A DNA stretch of 64,000 nucleotides from Streptomyces ficellus (GCF_009739905.1 NZ_CP034279.1:3472001-3536000); one strand, 5' to 3'. Counted from the stretch's first letter, positions 49,507-57,726 are shown. Translations and numbers: made by a program. The notes: generated by a model not told the origin, from the sequence alone.

Positions 49507-49915
49507 CAGGCTCCCCGTTTGACCAGGAACTCATGGGCATCGATCCGTGAAGGATGACGGCGTGCACACGGTAAGTATCCACCCGCGAGGGAAGTTCGGC
49601 CTGGTCGGGATGCACGACCTGTCAGCTTCCACCACGAGTTCCGCCCGGTGACTTCACTGCTCCTCCGCTCTGACCGGGATCGCCGACTACGACCCCTCGC
49701 GCCCTCGTTGGACCGCGCCCTGCGGTCAACTCGGCCACCTATGTTTGATTCTGTTCATTGGAGTGAGATCTGAGGCGGAATTATGAGTTCCGTCATACAC
49801 CAAGGTGTTGGGTCGTGATCGACTGTTCACTACCAGTCGGCTCAACTCCGCGCGTTGCAGCAGCGATTGGAGTCGCACTCCTTCCCGCCCTGATGCCCTG
49901 ACCAGGAGTAAGAAG

Positions 49916-50026
49916 ATGGGGAACACCTCCACCAAGCGACCTCTCATTATGTCGCTGAGACTGACCGCCGTAACCACCACAGCCGCTCTCGCCATCGGCA
50001 CTGGTGCCGATGGGCGCCGCCAATGA
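49916..50026 (+). CDS. Very small signal-peptide-like ORF, possibly frameshifted
   Basis: The ATG at 49916 follows a GGAG eight bases upstream. The 36-aa product has a basic N-terminus (MGNTSTKRPLIMSLRL) and a hydrophobic stretch (TAVTTTAALAIGTG) and then stops. In the +1 frame from about 49999 the reading continues as ALVPMGAANEHKHVPAAST before a stop, a better mature peptide after the signal. A one-base shift near 50000 is therefore possible, in sequence or in evolution. The function is unknown. The surrounding gap 49507-49915 otherwise holds no recognised gene. Confidence 0.4.
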   Translation: MGNTSTKRPLIMSLRLTAVTTTAALAIGTGADGRRQ

Positions 50027-50090
50027 GCACAAGCACGTCCCTGCGGCATCGACTTGATCAAGAAGCATTGCCGCTGACAGGGGGAGCCGC

Positions 50091-50471
50091 ATGAGCATGA
50101 GCAAGGTACAGCTAACGGTATTGATCACACCGGTTAACCGGACAGACCAGGACGATGCCAGGTCGCTCGCCCACCAGGGGCGTACGTCCAAGGCGATCTC
50201 CCGTCTCCGTCGGGGCTCCGGTCTGGGGCTCCACGCCGGTGCGGCGGCTTTGGATCTCCTCCTCGACGGTTACGAGCTGCCCACCTCGTACAACCAAGCG
50301 CTGGACACCCTCAAAGCGCAGGCCCCCGAGCTGGTCAGCTCCCTGGCTGAACTCCTGACTCGCGACGACCGCACCTCCGCGATCAAACTGCTGCGCGAGC
50401 GGACCGAGATGGACCTGGCTGGTGGCTACCACCTGGTCGAGGCGCTGGTCAGGGAACTGGGGGCCGCGTAG
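50091..50471 (+). CDS. Small protein with two L7/L12 C-terminal-like segments
   Basis: 126 aa from an ATG with GGGGGAG upstream. Residues 30-58 (GRTSKAISRLRRGSGLGLHAGAAALDLLLDG, shortened here as KAISRLRRGSGLGL..A..LLLDG) and residues 95-122 (SAIKLLRERTEMDLAGGYHLVEAL) both match the 'AIK.LRE.TGLGL.EA..LV' helix-turn of ribosomal protein L7/L12. Proteins using that motif outside ribosomes are common in actinomycetes, and their role is unknown. It stands alone on the plus strand and is convergent with the second DUF397 gene. Confidence 0.65.
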   Translation: MSMSKVQLTVLITPVNRTDQDDARSLAHQGRTSKAISRLRRGSGLGLHAGAAALDLLLDGYELPTSYNQALDTLKAQAPELVSSLAELLTRDDRTSAIKLLRERTEMDLAGGYHLVEALVRELGAA

Positions 50472-50541
50472 CGAGCGGGCTTCTCCGGCAACGCGTTACC
50501 GACGGACGGCTCCCGGCGGATCGCGTTGCCACAGATGCCTG

Positions 50542-50751
50542 TCAAGTGCCCGACGCGTGCGACACGAAGCCCGCCCACGCGGTCGGGGTGAGGGCGAGCC
50601 GGGGGCCGTCGGGGCACTTGGAGTCGCGGATGTGGACGGTGGCGGGGGTAGTGGCGACCTCGACGCAGGACTCCCCGTTGTTGCCACCGCTGTAGCTGCT
50701 CTTGAACCACGTCAGCTCGGAGAAGTCCCCGGCAGAGTCCTTGCGGATCAT
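50542..50751 (-). CDS. DUF397 protein paired with an XRE regulator
   Basis: 69 aa. The start overlaps the end of the XRE gene by four bases. It has the same signature as the copy at 49300-49506 (WFKSSYSGGNNGESCVEVA; IRDSKCPDGPRLALTPTAWAGF) with a different N-terminus (MIRKDSAGDFSEL). In WhiJ/AbaA-like clusters this protein is thought to act with the XRE regulator. It is translationally coupled to it, which supports complex formation. Confidence 0.85.
   Translation of the reverse strand: MIRKDSAGDFSELTWFKSSYSGGNNGESCVEVATTPATVHIRDSKCPDGPRLALTPTAWAGFVSHASGT
50548..50735 (-). repeat. DUF397 repeat copy B
   Basis: Second member of the repeat pair; see 49306-49490. Same orientation, 1.24 kb apart, with the L7/L12-like gene between. 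Confidence 0.65.
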
Positions 50752-51590
50752 GTTTCTCCCAACATTTGCTCGATGAGGGCCAACGACTCCTGTGGTGGGA
50801 GTGCCTGCGCTCGGATGGTGCCATATCGCAGCTCCAGGATGCGGAGTTGCTTCAGGTCGGAAACCGCCCGGCCGTTGAACGCCCCGTCGGAGCGCGCCAC
50901 TGCCCGACCGTCGTCGAACTTCAACAGTTCGATTCTGCCGTCCAGGCCGGAGTGGACCTCGCAGTGCGTCGGCATCACCTGGAGCGTGACATTGCGCAAC
51001 CCGCCAAGCTCCAGCACCCGTTCGAGCTGCCGTCGCCATACCATTGTGCCCCCGAGAGGGCGCCTCAGCGGAGCCTCTTCCAGTACGAAACTGAGCGCGG
51101 GCGCGGGGTCCCTCTCGAACACGGACTGCCGGGCCACCCGCGCGGCCACCATGCGTTCCACGTCGTCCTGCGAGTACGGAGGCTGGGCCGCCTCGATCGC
51201 GGCCCTGGCGTGTTCAGGCGTCTGCAACAGACCGGCGACGATGTTGCACTCGTACACGCCGATCTCCACCGCCTGCGCCTCCATCTTCGCCAGATCCCGA
51301 ACCTTCTTCGGGTACCGGACCTTCGCCACGTCCTCCTTCATGGCGGAGAGCAGGCCGCCCGCCCCCAGGACCTCGTCCGCCTTGTCCAGGAACTCGGGAC
51401 GGGGGATCCGTTTCCCGCCCTCGATCTTGTAGACGAGGTCTTCGCCGTAGCCGACGGCCATCCCGAAGTCGGCGGCGCGCATTCCCACCGCTTCCCGCCG
51501 CAGCTTCACCTGTCGTCCCACGGTGGCGATGACGGCGACGCCCCAGTCGTCGTCCGGGTCGACCTCCCAGCTGGGCTCCTCCACCGACAT
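50748..51590 (-). CDS. XRE regulator with DUF5753 domain (WhiJ/AbaA-like)
   Basis: 280 aa from the ATG at 51590, with GAGGGG upstream; a longer in-frame start lacks support. Residues 20-85 hold the helix-turn-helix (GRQVKLRREAVGMRAADFGMAVGYGEDLVYKIEGGKRIP, i.e. R..AGM...D.A...G.....V..IE.G). About 105-280 form DUF5753: MEAQAVEIGVYECNIVAGLLQTPEHARA, LSFVLEEAPLRRPLGG.MVWRRQLERVLEL and VMPTHCEVHSGLDG. The latter is a ligand- or partner-binding module. With the downstream DUF397 gene and the divergent HATPase gene it forms a WhiJ/AbaA-type developmental regulation cluster. Phased GGACA repeats upstream could be its operator. Confidence 0.9.
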   Translation of the reverse strand: MSVEEPSWEVDPDDDWGVAVIATVGRQVKLRREAVGMRAADFGMAVGYGEDLVYKIEGGKRIPRPEFLDKADEVLGAGGLLSAMKEDVAKVRYPKKVRDLAKMEAQAVEIGVYECNIVAGLLQTPEHARAAIEAAQPPYSQDDVERMVAARVARQSVFERDPAPALSFVLEEAPLRRPLGGTMVWRRQLERVLELGGLRNVTLQVMPTHCEVHSGLDGRIELLKFDDGRAVARSDGAFNGRAVSDLKQLRILELRYGTIRAQALPPQESLALIEQMLGET

Positions 51591-51649
51591 ACCCGCACCC
51601 CTCTGTCCGCGCCTTCGTGCCGCGACGTCGTTACCCCGCCGACGGGTCC

Positions 51650-51684
51650 GGACAGCCCGGACAACGGTGGACAAGCTCCGGACA
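51650..51684. promoter_or_regulatory. Phased GGACA repeats in divergent promoter
   Basis: Four GGACA words start at 51650, 51659, 51669 and 51680, spaced 9, 10 and 11 bases, i.e. about one helical turn. They lie in the 156-bp gap between the XRE-DUF5753 gene and the HATPase gene. Such face-aligned repeats suggest cooperative binding of the XRE regulator; that is inference. Confidence 0.5.
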
Positions 51685-51746
51685 GTGACTCTACGCATCG
51701 GCTCAGTCACTGTTCACCGCCCACTGCGGCCGCCAGCCTCAGTGAC

Positions 51747-52253
51747 GTGAACCAGATCGATGCCGCTCAAGTCGCTGCTGTCCGCGCCCACTTCCGGGTC
51801 CTGCTGTCCGCCACCCCGCGTGGCGCGCGGCTCGCCCGGCTGCTTGCCGTCGAGTGGCTGAGGGCCCGGTACGAGGTGCCGTACCGCGTGACGGTGGCCG
51901 CCGCGCAGGTCGTCGCGGAGCTGGCCGCGAACGCCGCCACGCACGGGCGGGTGGCCGGCCGGAGCTTCCGGGTCGTACTCCTCGTCAGCGAGGGCGTCCT
52001 GCGGGTCGAGGTGACGGACACCCGGGCCGACGGCCTGCCCCACCGCCGCCCGCCATCACTCGACGCGGAGTCCGGCCGTGGGCTGCTCCTCGTTGAGGCG
52101 CTCGCCGACCGCTGGGGCGCCACGCTCGGGCCCGCGCCCCAGAAGACCGTGTGGGCGGAACTCGCCCTCCACGCAACCGGCCTGCCGCCGGGTGGCGCGT
52201 TCGGTCACCGAGGGCGAGCCGCACGCCGAAACCGGCGACGACGGAGCCGCTGA
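51747..52253 (+). CDS. RsbW-like ATP-binding (anti-sigma/HATPase) protein
   Basis: 168 aa from a GTG at 51747; the start has no strong ribosome binding site and the frame is open further upstream. A HATPase_c fold of the RsbW type is seen: QVVAELAANAATHG is the N-box, VEVTDTRADGLP the G1 region and SGRGLLLVEALADRWG the G2/lid. It would phosphorylate or bind an anti-sigma antagonist. The last about 17 codons (from 52201) are antisense to a LysE remnant and give a basic Arg-rich tail, so the original C-terminus was probably altered by rearrangement. Confidence 0.8.
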   Translation: MNQIDAAQVAAVRAHFRVLLSATPRGARLARLLAVEWLRARYEVPYRVTVAAAQVVAELAANAATHGRVAGRSFRVVLLVSEGVLRVEVTDTRADGLPHRRPPSLDAESGRGLLLVEALADRWGATLGPAPQKTVWAELALHATGLPPGGAFGHRGRAARRNRRRRSR

Positions 52254-52410
52254 CGCGGTCGAGTGTCCGGCGGGCCGAGGGACGCCGGAGGGTGTCGCGG
52301 AGCACCTGGGCGCATGCGATGAGTACGCCCGACCAGAGCAGGGCCAGCAAGATGTGCATGCCCGCCAGCAGGATGCCGGCCGTCACATGCGGGGCGTCGT
52401 ACGCAGAGGT
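52201..52410 (-). pseudogene. Remnant of a LysE/RhtB-family exporter (C-terminal fragment)
   Basis: Read on the minus strand the segment gives YDAPHVTAGILL, GMHILLALLWSGVLIACAQVLRD and RPSARRTLDRVSG...GFGVRLALGDR, the C-terminal third of a LysE-family amino acid exporter. No start, no N-terminal two thirds and no native stop are present. The flanks at 52411 and 52200 do not continue it. It lies in the 554-bp gap 52254-52807 after the HATPase gene; the remainder of that gap shows no gene. Confidence 0.6.
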
Positions 52411-52498
52411 GGGCCCTTGCCTTGGGGAGTGCGAGATGCACTGGATCGTCGGAATTCAGGACTGCCGTCAGCTCGTCGGCTACGCCGATAGGAAGCCT

Positions 52499-52525
52499 TC
52501 CGGTCATCCGGTCATCCGGTCTTCC
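52499..52525. repeat. Short tandem repeat of TCCGGTCA
   Basis: About three copies of an 8-bp unit (tccggtca) occur in the gap upstream of the secreted protein gene. No function is evident. Confidence 0.4.
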
Positions 52526-52807
52526 GCTCAAGACCAGCGCCCTGCAGTCCATATCGCCGCGTGCAGCCCGGCCGGGGGCTGGACCGGCGAGGCCGCTGCG
52601 CATTCCCAGTCAATTTCCAACGTTCAACAATCCGAGACGATTTCGGCCACAAGAGCGTGACCTAGGGGCAGGTATTGGCTGGTTCAGATCACCTTGGGAA
52701 TGTGAAACCTCAGTAGTTGCTCAAGAAGCGATGCCATCAGTGACATCCATGGTTCGCTTGCCGCGCTGCTCGGCCAAACCGGCCAGCGGCGAAACGGGAG
52801 GGAAACC

Positions 52808-53371
52808 ATGATGTTCTCCATGCGGAGAAGTGCTCTGGCCGGCTCGTTAGTGCTGGGGGCCGGGCTGCTGTTGGCTCCGACGGCTCCGGTGGCAGTGGCC
52901 GATACGCGTGACACCAAGGCGTGCCCGGGGGACCCGTACTACACGGTGGAGCGGATCAAGATCGCCTACGAGCCGATCGGCAGCACCGCAGGGAAGCGGA
53001 ATGCGGCTTCGTCCACGTCGAGACTGACGTACGCCCTTTCCACGACGGTATCGAAGGCCACTACCTGGAGCGCGGAGCTGGGCGGCACCATGAAGTTCGC
53101 CGTTTCCGAGGTGGAGGCCAAGCTCGGCGTGGAGGTGACGGGAACGGTCGAGCGGGGTAAGACGGTGACCAACTGGATGGACGTTCCCGGTGGAAAGTAC
53201 GGGTACACCACTCCGAAGATTCAGCGGTCCACTTTCGTCATTGAGAAGTGGGCGGACAGGCCGAATTGCACTGCCAGGTTCATCGGCAATATGGGAACGC
53301 TCAAAGCCATAACGGCGTACCCGTTCTTCTCCGAATGCATCAGCACCGGGCCCTGCACGCCCAAGCCGTAG
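52808..53371 (+). CDS. Secreted protein of unknown function, possible pore-former-like beta protein
   Basis: 187 aa from the first of three in-frame Met codons, with GGGAGG upstream. A signal peptide (LAGSLVLGAGLLLAPTAPVAVA) is followed by a mature chain with four Cys, one near the start and three near the end. The middle alternates polar and hydrophobic residues (STSRLTYALSTTVSKATTW, EAKLGVEVTGTVERGKTVT), then PGGKYGYTTPKIQRSTFVIEKW. The layout resembles the secreted protein at 22621-23298 and, weakly, aerolysin-type pore domains. A hairpin terminator follows. Confidence 0.6.
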   Translation: MMFSMRRSALAGSLVLGAGLLLAPTAPVAVADTRDTKACPGDPYYTVERIKIAYEPIGSTAGKRNAASSTSRLTYALSTTVSKATTWSAELGGTMKFAVSEVEAKLGVEVTGTVERGKTVTNWMDVPGGKYGYTTPKIQRSTFVIEKWADRPNCTARFIGNMGTLKAITAYPFFSECISTGPCTPKP

Positions 53372-53379
53372 GTCGCTCG

Positions 53380-53410
53380 GCGGGGACGGCATCGACCACG
53401 CCGTCCCCGC
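53380..53410 (+). terminator. Terminator after the secreted protein gene
   Basis: GCGGGGACGGC and GCCGTCCCCGC form an 11-bp perfect stem with a 9-base loop, 8 bp after the stop codon. Confidence 0.75.
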
Positions 53411-53450
53411 TGTGCTCCCGCCACCACCACTCACCACAGGGGGAACCAAG

Positions 53451-54581
53451 ATGAGCTCGACACCCCGCACCGTCGCCGCCGCTAGTGTCCAGCACCGCCT
53501 CGTGGCCACCGTCACAACCGTCGGCGCGCTGATGCTCACATCCGGGTGCGGCCAGGGAGACAGCGGGAGCACGACGGCCAAGGACATCCTGCTGAATATG
53601 GGGGGCCGTATCGCAGTCCTGAAGTCCATCGACGCCGAGCCCGAGATCGTCGCTGAGCGGCCGGAAGGCACCGAAAGGCTCGACGTCTACCGCCTGGCCG
53701 ACGACCACCAGCTCGCGGACGGACGCATCGCGGGTGTCCAGGACGGCAGTCTCGTCACGATCTCGCCGCACACGCCGGAAAGGACACGGCTGCTGGGACC
53801 GGCGGCCGCGTGGTTCCCCTCAGCCGACAACGGGAGGGCCTGGGCGGTCACCGAGGAGCCGGCCGCAACCGCCTGCGTCGGGCAGAAGCTGCCCCCATCC
53901 GTCAAGGGTCGCTTCACGGTCACGGAGCACACCACGAGCGGCAGCCCGTCCCGTAGGGCATTCCTCCTGCCGTGCGGCGTGGAACCGATAGCGGAGACGT
54001 CTCACGGGCTGGTCGCCCATCGGACGACGGAGGACGCGGAGGGCACAGGGAACGGGAAGGTCGCCCGGACCGACATCGTCCTGCTGGACAGCAAAGCCCA
54101 ATCCGTGGCCCGGGTAGTCGCCCAGAATGCGACCGTGCTGGGTGCTGCCGGGTCCCGTGTGGTGTGGCATCAGGAGGCGTGCCAAAGCGGCTCGTGCGTC
54201 AAGGTGTACGTCGGCGACGACAAGAAGTCGAAGGACGCACCGAACTGCGACGACGGCGATGCGGTGGGCCGCGGCGAAATCGACGGCAGCGGCCGCTGGT
54301 ACGCCACCCTCGTAAGGTCTGGTGACACCTACCGCGTCGCCGTCCTCGATCTCGAAGCCGGTGAGTGCCAGGACATCGCCAACTACCCATCGACGGCCAG
54401 CCATGCGATCGACCTCGAAGGAGCCCTGAGCGCCACGTGGTCCCAGTCCACGCTGCTCCTCTTGGACACGGAATCCGGTGCCCTCACCTCTTTCGATGCC
54501 GCAACAGGCAAACAGGAGCAGCGCAAGGGCGCCCTGGACGTCTCGAAGGGTGCCCAGGTGTGGGGAGCGCGCCACGAGTGA
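53451..54581 (+). CDS. Putative lipoprotein, 376 aa, beta-rich
   Basis: The ATG follows AGGGGGAA. The N-terminus has a basic/hydrophobic signal with TVGALMLTSGCGQGD, where Cys near residue 33 lies in a lipobox-like LTSGC. The mature chain repeats short beta motifs: LLGPAAAWFPSADNGRAWAV, TEHTTSGSPSRRAFLLPCG, VVAQNATVLGAAGSRVVW, then DGSGRWYATLV. That recalls a beta-propeller, but no family was recognised. Five Cys are visible. It is likely exposed on the outer face of the membrane. It may be transcribed with the secreted protein upstream, though a hairpin lies between them. Confidence 0.65.
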   Translation: MSSTPRTVAAASVQHRLVATVTTVGALMLTSGCGQGDSGSTTAKDILLNMGGRIAVLKSIDAEPEIVAERPEGTERLDVYRLADDHQLADGRIAGVQDGSLVTISPHTPERTRLLGPAAAWFPSADNGRAWAVTEEPAATACVGQKLPPSVKGRFTVTEHTTSGSPSRRAFLLPCGVEPIAETSHGLVAHRTTEDAEGTGNGKVARTDIVLLDSKAQSVARVVAQNATVLGAAGSRVVWHQEACQSGSCVKVYVGDDKKSKDAPNCDDGDAVGRGEIDGSGRWYATLVRSGDTYRVAVLDLEAGECQDIANYPSTASHAIDLEGALSATWSQSTLLLLDTESGALTSFDAATGKQEQRKGALDVSKGAQVWGARHE

Positions 54582-54917
54582 GGGTGGGGGCCGCGCCGGA
54601 GCCCTGGGCCGGATCAGCGCTGAGTCGTTTCATCGTCGGTTCGGTCTCGAGTGGATGCGCAACAGGGGACACCCGGGCCGACGGCCGTCTGACCGGCGTA
54701 CGGAAACCCGGACTCCGGTGGGGCCGCCCATCTCCAAAGGAACGACGAGAGAGAAAGAAACCGGACCAAGCCCCACCCCTCCTCCCCTGCTCAGCGAGCC
54801 ACTCGGCGAGGCACTCAGCGAGCCGCTCACTCACGCGGGTGAAAAACCCCAACTCGACTGGCTTTGGGATGGGTTGCTTGATCTACGCTCAGCGCGACAG
54901 ACCACCTCACCGCTGAC

Positions 54918-54998
54918 ATGCGTCGGCCCCCGCCGGGACCGCTAATCCCAGTGCGGGGGCCTGACCATCAAAGGAAGCAAACCCTTCCCGATGGATAG
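54918..54998 (+). other. Leader region with hairpin and possible 26-aa leader ORF
   Basis: GGCCCCCGC (54925-54933) faces GCGGGGGCC (54953-54961), with an inner GGGA/TCCC pair, giving a strong stem-loop 30 bp before the winged-helix gene. An open frame from 54918 (starting MRRPPPGPLIPV) runs through the hairpin and overlaps the start of that gene by eight bases. It could be an attenuator or a translational-coupling leader. No ribosome binding site is seen for the leader ORF. The rest of the gap 54582-54917 holds repeated gcgagcc(a/g)ctc words and no gene. Confidence 0.4.
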
Positions 54999-55851
54999 CC
55001 AGAACCCTAGCGCGCACGCGCACGCCCAGTCCCGTACCGGCGGAAAAATCCACCCCTCCCGGGGAGCCCGCAAGTCCACGCACCGCGGCGGCGTCGTCCA
55101 CGACAACTCCCGCCACACCACCCGCTTCACGGTGATCGGCAACCATCTCGCCCAGCACACCGAACTGTCGCTGCTGGCGATCGGGCTGGCCGTGCACATC
55201 CAGTCGCTGCCCGGCGGCGCCCAGGTCGACATCGGCACCCTCACCGGCCGCTTCCCCGAGGGGAAGACCCGCATCGCGGGCGCCCTGCGCGAGTTGGAGG
55301 CCCACGGCTACCTGCGCCGCACCCGCGTGCGTACCGACGGGGGCCTCATCGTCACCCGTACGGTGTCCTGCAACCGGCCCGGCCGGACCGGGGCCACGGA
55401 GGAGCCGAAGCCCCGGCCCCGGCGCGGCGCCGACGAACCGGCCCGCCGCCGCGCGCTGCCCGCCGTACCGCAGCCCGCGTACCCGACCCCCGACCTCCTC
55501 CAGACCGCCCTGGGCGTCCTCTCCGGCCTCCGCCGCGAGGACCCCCGGCTGCTGCTCTCCGCCACGGACGCCGAGCATCTCGTACCGGGCGTCGCCGCAT
55601 GGCTCGAGCGCGACCTGACGCCCGAGGCCGTCCACCGGGCGCTGACCACCGGCCTGCCACCGGAGCCGCTGTCCCGCCCGGCAGCCCTTCTGGCCCACCG
55701 CCTCACCGCCCAGCTCCCGCCCCTGCCCGCCTTCCGGGCGCCGAACACCACGTCAGCCGCCCCGCATCCGCTCCAGAACTGCGACCTCTGCGACCGCGCC
55801 TTCCGCGGCCCGGAGCCAGGCACCTGCGGGTCGTGCGCCGCAGGGCGGTGA
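54991..55851 (+). CDS. Winged-helix DNA-binding protein with C-terminal zinc-ribbon-like cysteines
   Basis: 286 aa. Residues 35-125 form a winged helix of the DnaD/plasmid-replication type: HLAQHTELSLLAIGLAVHIQSLP, then IGTLTGRFPEGKTRIAGALRELEAHGYLRRTRVRTDGG. A Pro/Arg linker follows, then a helical part (TPDLLQTALGVLSGLRREDPRLLLS). The C-terminus has CDLCDRAF...CGSCAAG, a CxxC-CxxC zinc-ribbon pattern. Its AGGAAG lies 13 bases from the ATG, so the start or the mode of initiation is unclear. Such proteins are common in Streptomyces; the target is unknown. Confidence 0.75.
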   Translation: MDSQNPSAHAHAQSRTGGKIHPSRGARKSTHRGGVVHDNSRHTTRFTVIGNHLAQHTELSLLAIGLAVHIQSLPGGAQVDIGTLTGRFPEGKTRIAGALRELEAHGYLRRTRVRTDGGLIVTRTVSCNRPGRTGATEEPKPRPRRGADEPARRRALPAVPQPAYPTPDLLQTALGVLSGLRREDPRLLLSATDAEHLVPGVAAWLERDLTPEAVHRALTTGLPPEPLSRPAALLAHRLTAQLPPLPAFRAPNTTSAAPHPLQNCDLCDRAFRGPEPGTCGSCAAGR

Positions 55852-55856
55852 CATGC

Positions 55857-55896
55857 GTAAGGGCCCGGAATCCGCGGACGGTTCCCGGGCCCTTAC
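55857..55896. terminator. Bidirectional terminator between the winged-helix gene and aspS
   Basis: GTAAGGGCCCGG and CCGGGCCCTTAC form the outer stem with AA/TT inside, a single-base bulge and an 11-base loop. It lies in the 59-bp gap between convergent genes. Confidence 0.8.
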
Positions 55897-55910
55897 GAAG
55901 AAGCAGGTGC

Positions 55911-57677
55911 CTACTTGTCCGCGACCGGCTTGCGCAGCTGGATGTTCAGCTCGCGCAGGCGGGCCTCCTCCAGCTCGGTCGGGGCGCCCATCATCAGGTC
56001 CTGGGCGTTGCCGTTGAGCGGGAAGGCGATGGTTTCGCGGATGTTGGGCTCGTCGGCGAGGAGCATGACGATGCGGTCGACGCCCGGGGCGATGCCGCCG
56101 TGCGGCGGGGCGCCGTACTGGAAGGCGCGGAGCATGCCGGCGAACTCGGTCTCGACGGTCTCGCGGGAGTATCCGGCGATCTCGAAGGCCTTGAACATGA
56201 TGTCGGGCTCGTGGTTCCGGATCGCGCCGGACGACAGCTCGATGCCGTTGCAGACGATGTCGTACTGCCAGCCGAGGATGTCCAGCGGGTCCTGGGTCTC
56301 CAGGGCCTCCAGGCCGCCCTGCGGCATCGAGAAGGGGTTGTGCGAGAAGTCGATCTTCCCGGTGTCCTCGTCCTTCTCGTACATCGGGAAGTCGACGATC
56401 CAGGCGAAGCGGAAGACGTTCTCCTCGAACCGGCCGGCGCGCTTGGCGGCCTCGACCCGGACCGGGCCCATGATCTTGGAGACCTCGTCGAACTCGCCGG
56501 CGCCGAAGAAGACGGCGTGGCCGGGCTCGAGGCCCAGGCGCTCGGTGAGGACCTTGACGTTCTCCTCGGTGAGGAACTTGGCGATCGGGCCGGTCAGGGC
56601 GTTGCCCTCGCCGACGCGGACCCAGGCCAGGCCCTTGGCGCCGAGGGAGACGGCGTAGTCGCCGAGGCCGTCGAAGAACTTGCGGGGCTGGTCACCGGTG
56701 TCCGGCACGGCGAGCGCGCGGACGTGCTTGCCCGCGAAGGCCTTGAACTCGGAGTTCGCGAAGACGTCCGTGATGTCGACGAGCTCGAGGTCGGTGCGCA
56801 GGTCCGGCTTGTCGTTGCCGTACTTGAGCATCGACTCGCGGAACGGGATCCGCGGGAAGGGGGAGGTGACGTGGCGGCCGCCGCCGAACTCCTCGAACAG
56901 CTCGGTCATGAGCTTCTCGATCGGCTGGAAGACGTCCTCCTGCTCGACGAAGCTCATCTCGACGTCGAGCTGGTAGAACTCGCCCGGCGAACGGTCGGCG
57001 CGGGCGTCCTCGTCGCGGAAGCAGGGCGCGATCTGGAAGTACCGGTCGAAGCCGGAGATCATCAGCAGCTGCTTGAACTGCTGCGGCGCCTGCGGCAGGG
57101 CGTAGAACTTGCCCGGGTTGAGGCGGGACGGGACGACGAAGTCACGGGCGCCCTCGGGGGACGTCGCGGTGAGGATCGGCGTGGCCATCTCGTTGAAGCC
57201 GAGGGCGACCATCTTGGAGCGGATGGACGCGATCACGGCGGACCGCAGCATGATGTTGCGGTGCATGCGCTCGCGGCGCAGGTCCAGGAAGCGGTACTCC
57301 AGGCGCCGCTCCTCGTTGACGCCGTCGTCCGTGTTGATCGTGAACGGCAGCGGGGCGGAGGCGCCGAGCACCTCGACGTCCGCGACCTCGACCTCGATCT
57401 CACCGGTCGGGAGGTCGGTGTTGATGTTCTCGGCACCGCGGGAGACGACCTTGCCGTCGATGCGGACGACCGACTCCTTGGTCTGCTTGTCGAGCGTCTC
57501 GTACGCGGCGGTGCCGGGACGCGCGACGAGCTGCGTGATGCCGTAGTGGTCGCGCAGATCGATGAAGAGGATGCCGCCCAGGTCGCGCCGATTGTGCAGC
57601 CAGCCGCTCAGCCGGACGTCGGTGCCGACGTCAGAGGCGCGGAGCTCGCCGCAGGTGTGGGACCTGTACCGATGCAT
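55911..57677 (-). CDS. aspS: Aspartyl-tRNA synthetase (bacterial type)
   Basis: 588 aa. The N-terminal OB-fold begins [30 protein letters not shown]. Class II motif 2 is [19 protein letters not shown]; motif 3 is [13 protein letters not shown] near the C-terminus. A bacterial GAD insertion lies between. It charges tRNA-Asp (or, in lineages that lack AsnRS, also tRNA-Asn). A parS site lies 35 bp upstream of the start, in its promoter region. Confidence 0.97.
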   Translation of the reverse strand: MHRYRSHTCGELRASDVGTDVRLSGWLHNRRDLGGILFIDLRDHYGITQLVARPGTAAYETLDKQTKESVVRIDGKVVSRGAENINTDLPTGEIEVEVADVEVLGASAPLPFTINTDDGVNEERRLEYRFLDLRRERMHRNIMLRSAVIASIRSKMVALGFNEMATPILTATSPEGARDFVVPSRLNPGKFYALPQAPQQFKQLLMISGFDRYFQIAPCFRDEDARADRSPGEFYQLDVEMSFVEQEDVFQPIEKLMTELFEEFGGGRHVTSPFPRIPFRESMLKYGNDKPDLRTDLELVDITDVFANSEFKAFAGKHVRALAVPDTGDQPRKFFDGLGDYAVSLGAKGLAWVRVGEGNALTGPIAKFLTEENVKVLTERLGLEPGHAVFFGAGEFDEVSKIMGPVRVEAAKRAGRFEENVFRFAWIVDFPMYEKDEDTGKIDFSHNPFSMPQGGLEALETQDPLDILGWQYDIVCNGIELSSGAIRNHEPDIMFKAFEIAGYSRETVETEFAGMLRAFQYGAPPHGGIAPGVDRIVMLLADEPNIRETIAFPLNGNAQDLMMGAPTELEEARLRELNIQLRKPVADK

Positions 57678-57712
57678 CGTCGTTCATCCAGTCTTCGCGG
57701 ATCGGGGGGCTT

Positions 57713-57726
57713 GTTTCACGTGAAAC
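57713..57726. promoter_or_regulatory. parS, chromosome-partition site for ParB
   Basis: GTTTCACGTGAAAC is the exact 14-bp palindrome of Streptomyces parS. Such sites cluster near oriC. It lies between the divergent aspS and SpoIIE-type phosphatase genes. I found no second copy in the window. Confidence 0.9.

Noticed and set aside
52254..52807. Complete transporter or insertion sequence in this gap
   Set aside because: Only the C-terminal LysE fragment is recognisable, and no terminal inverted repeats or transposase were found.
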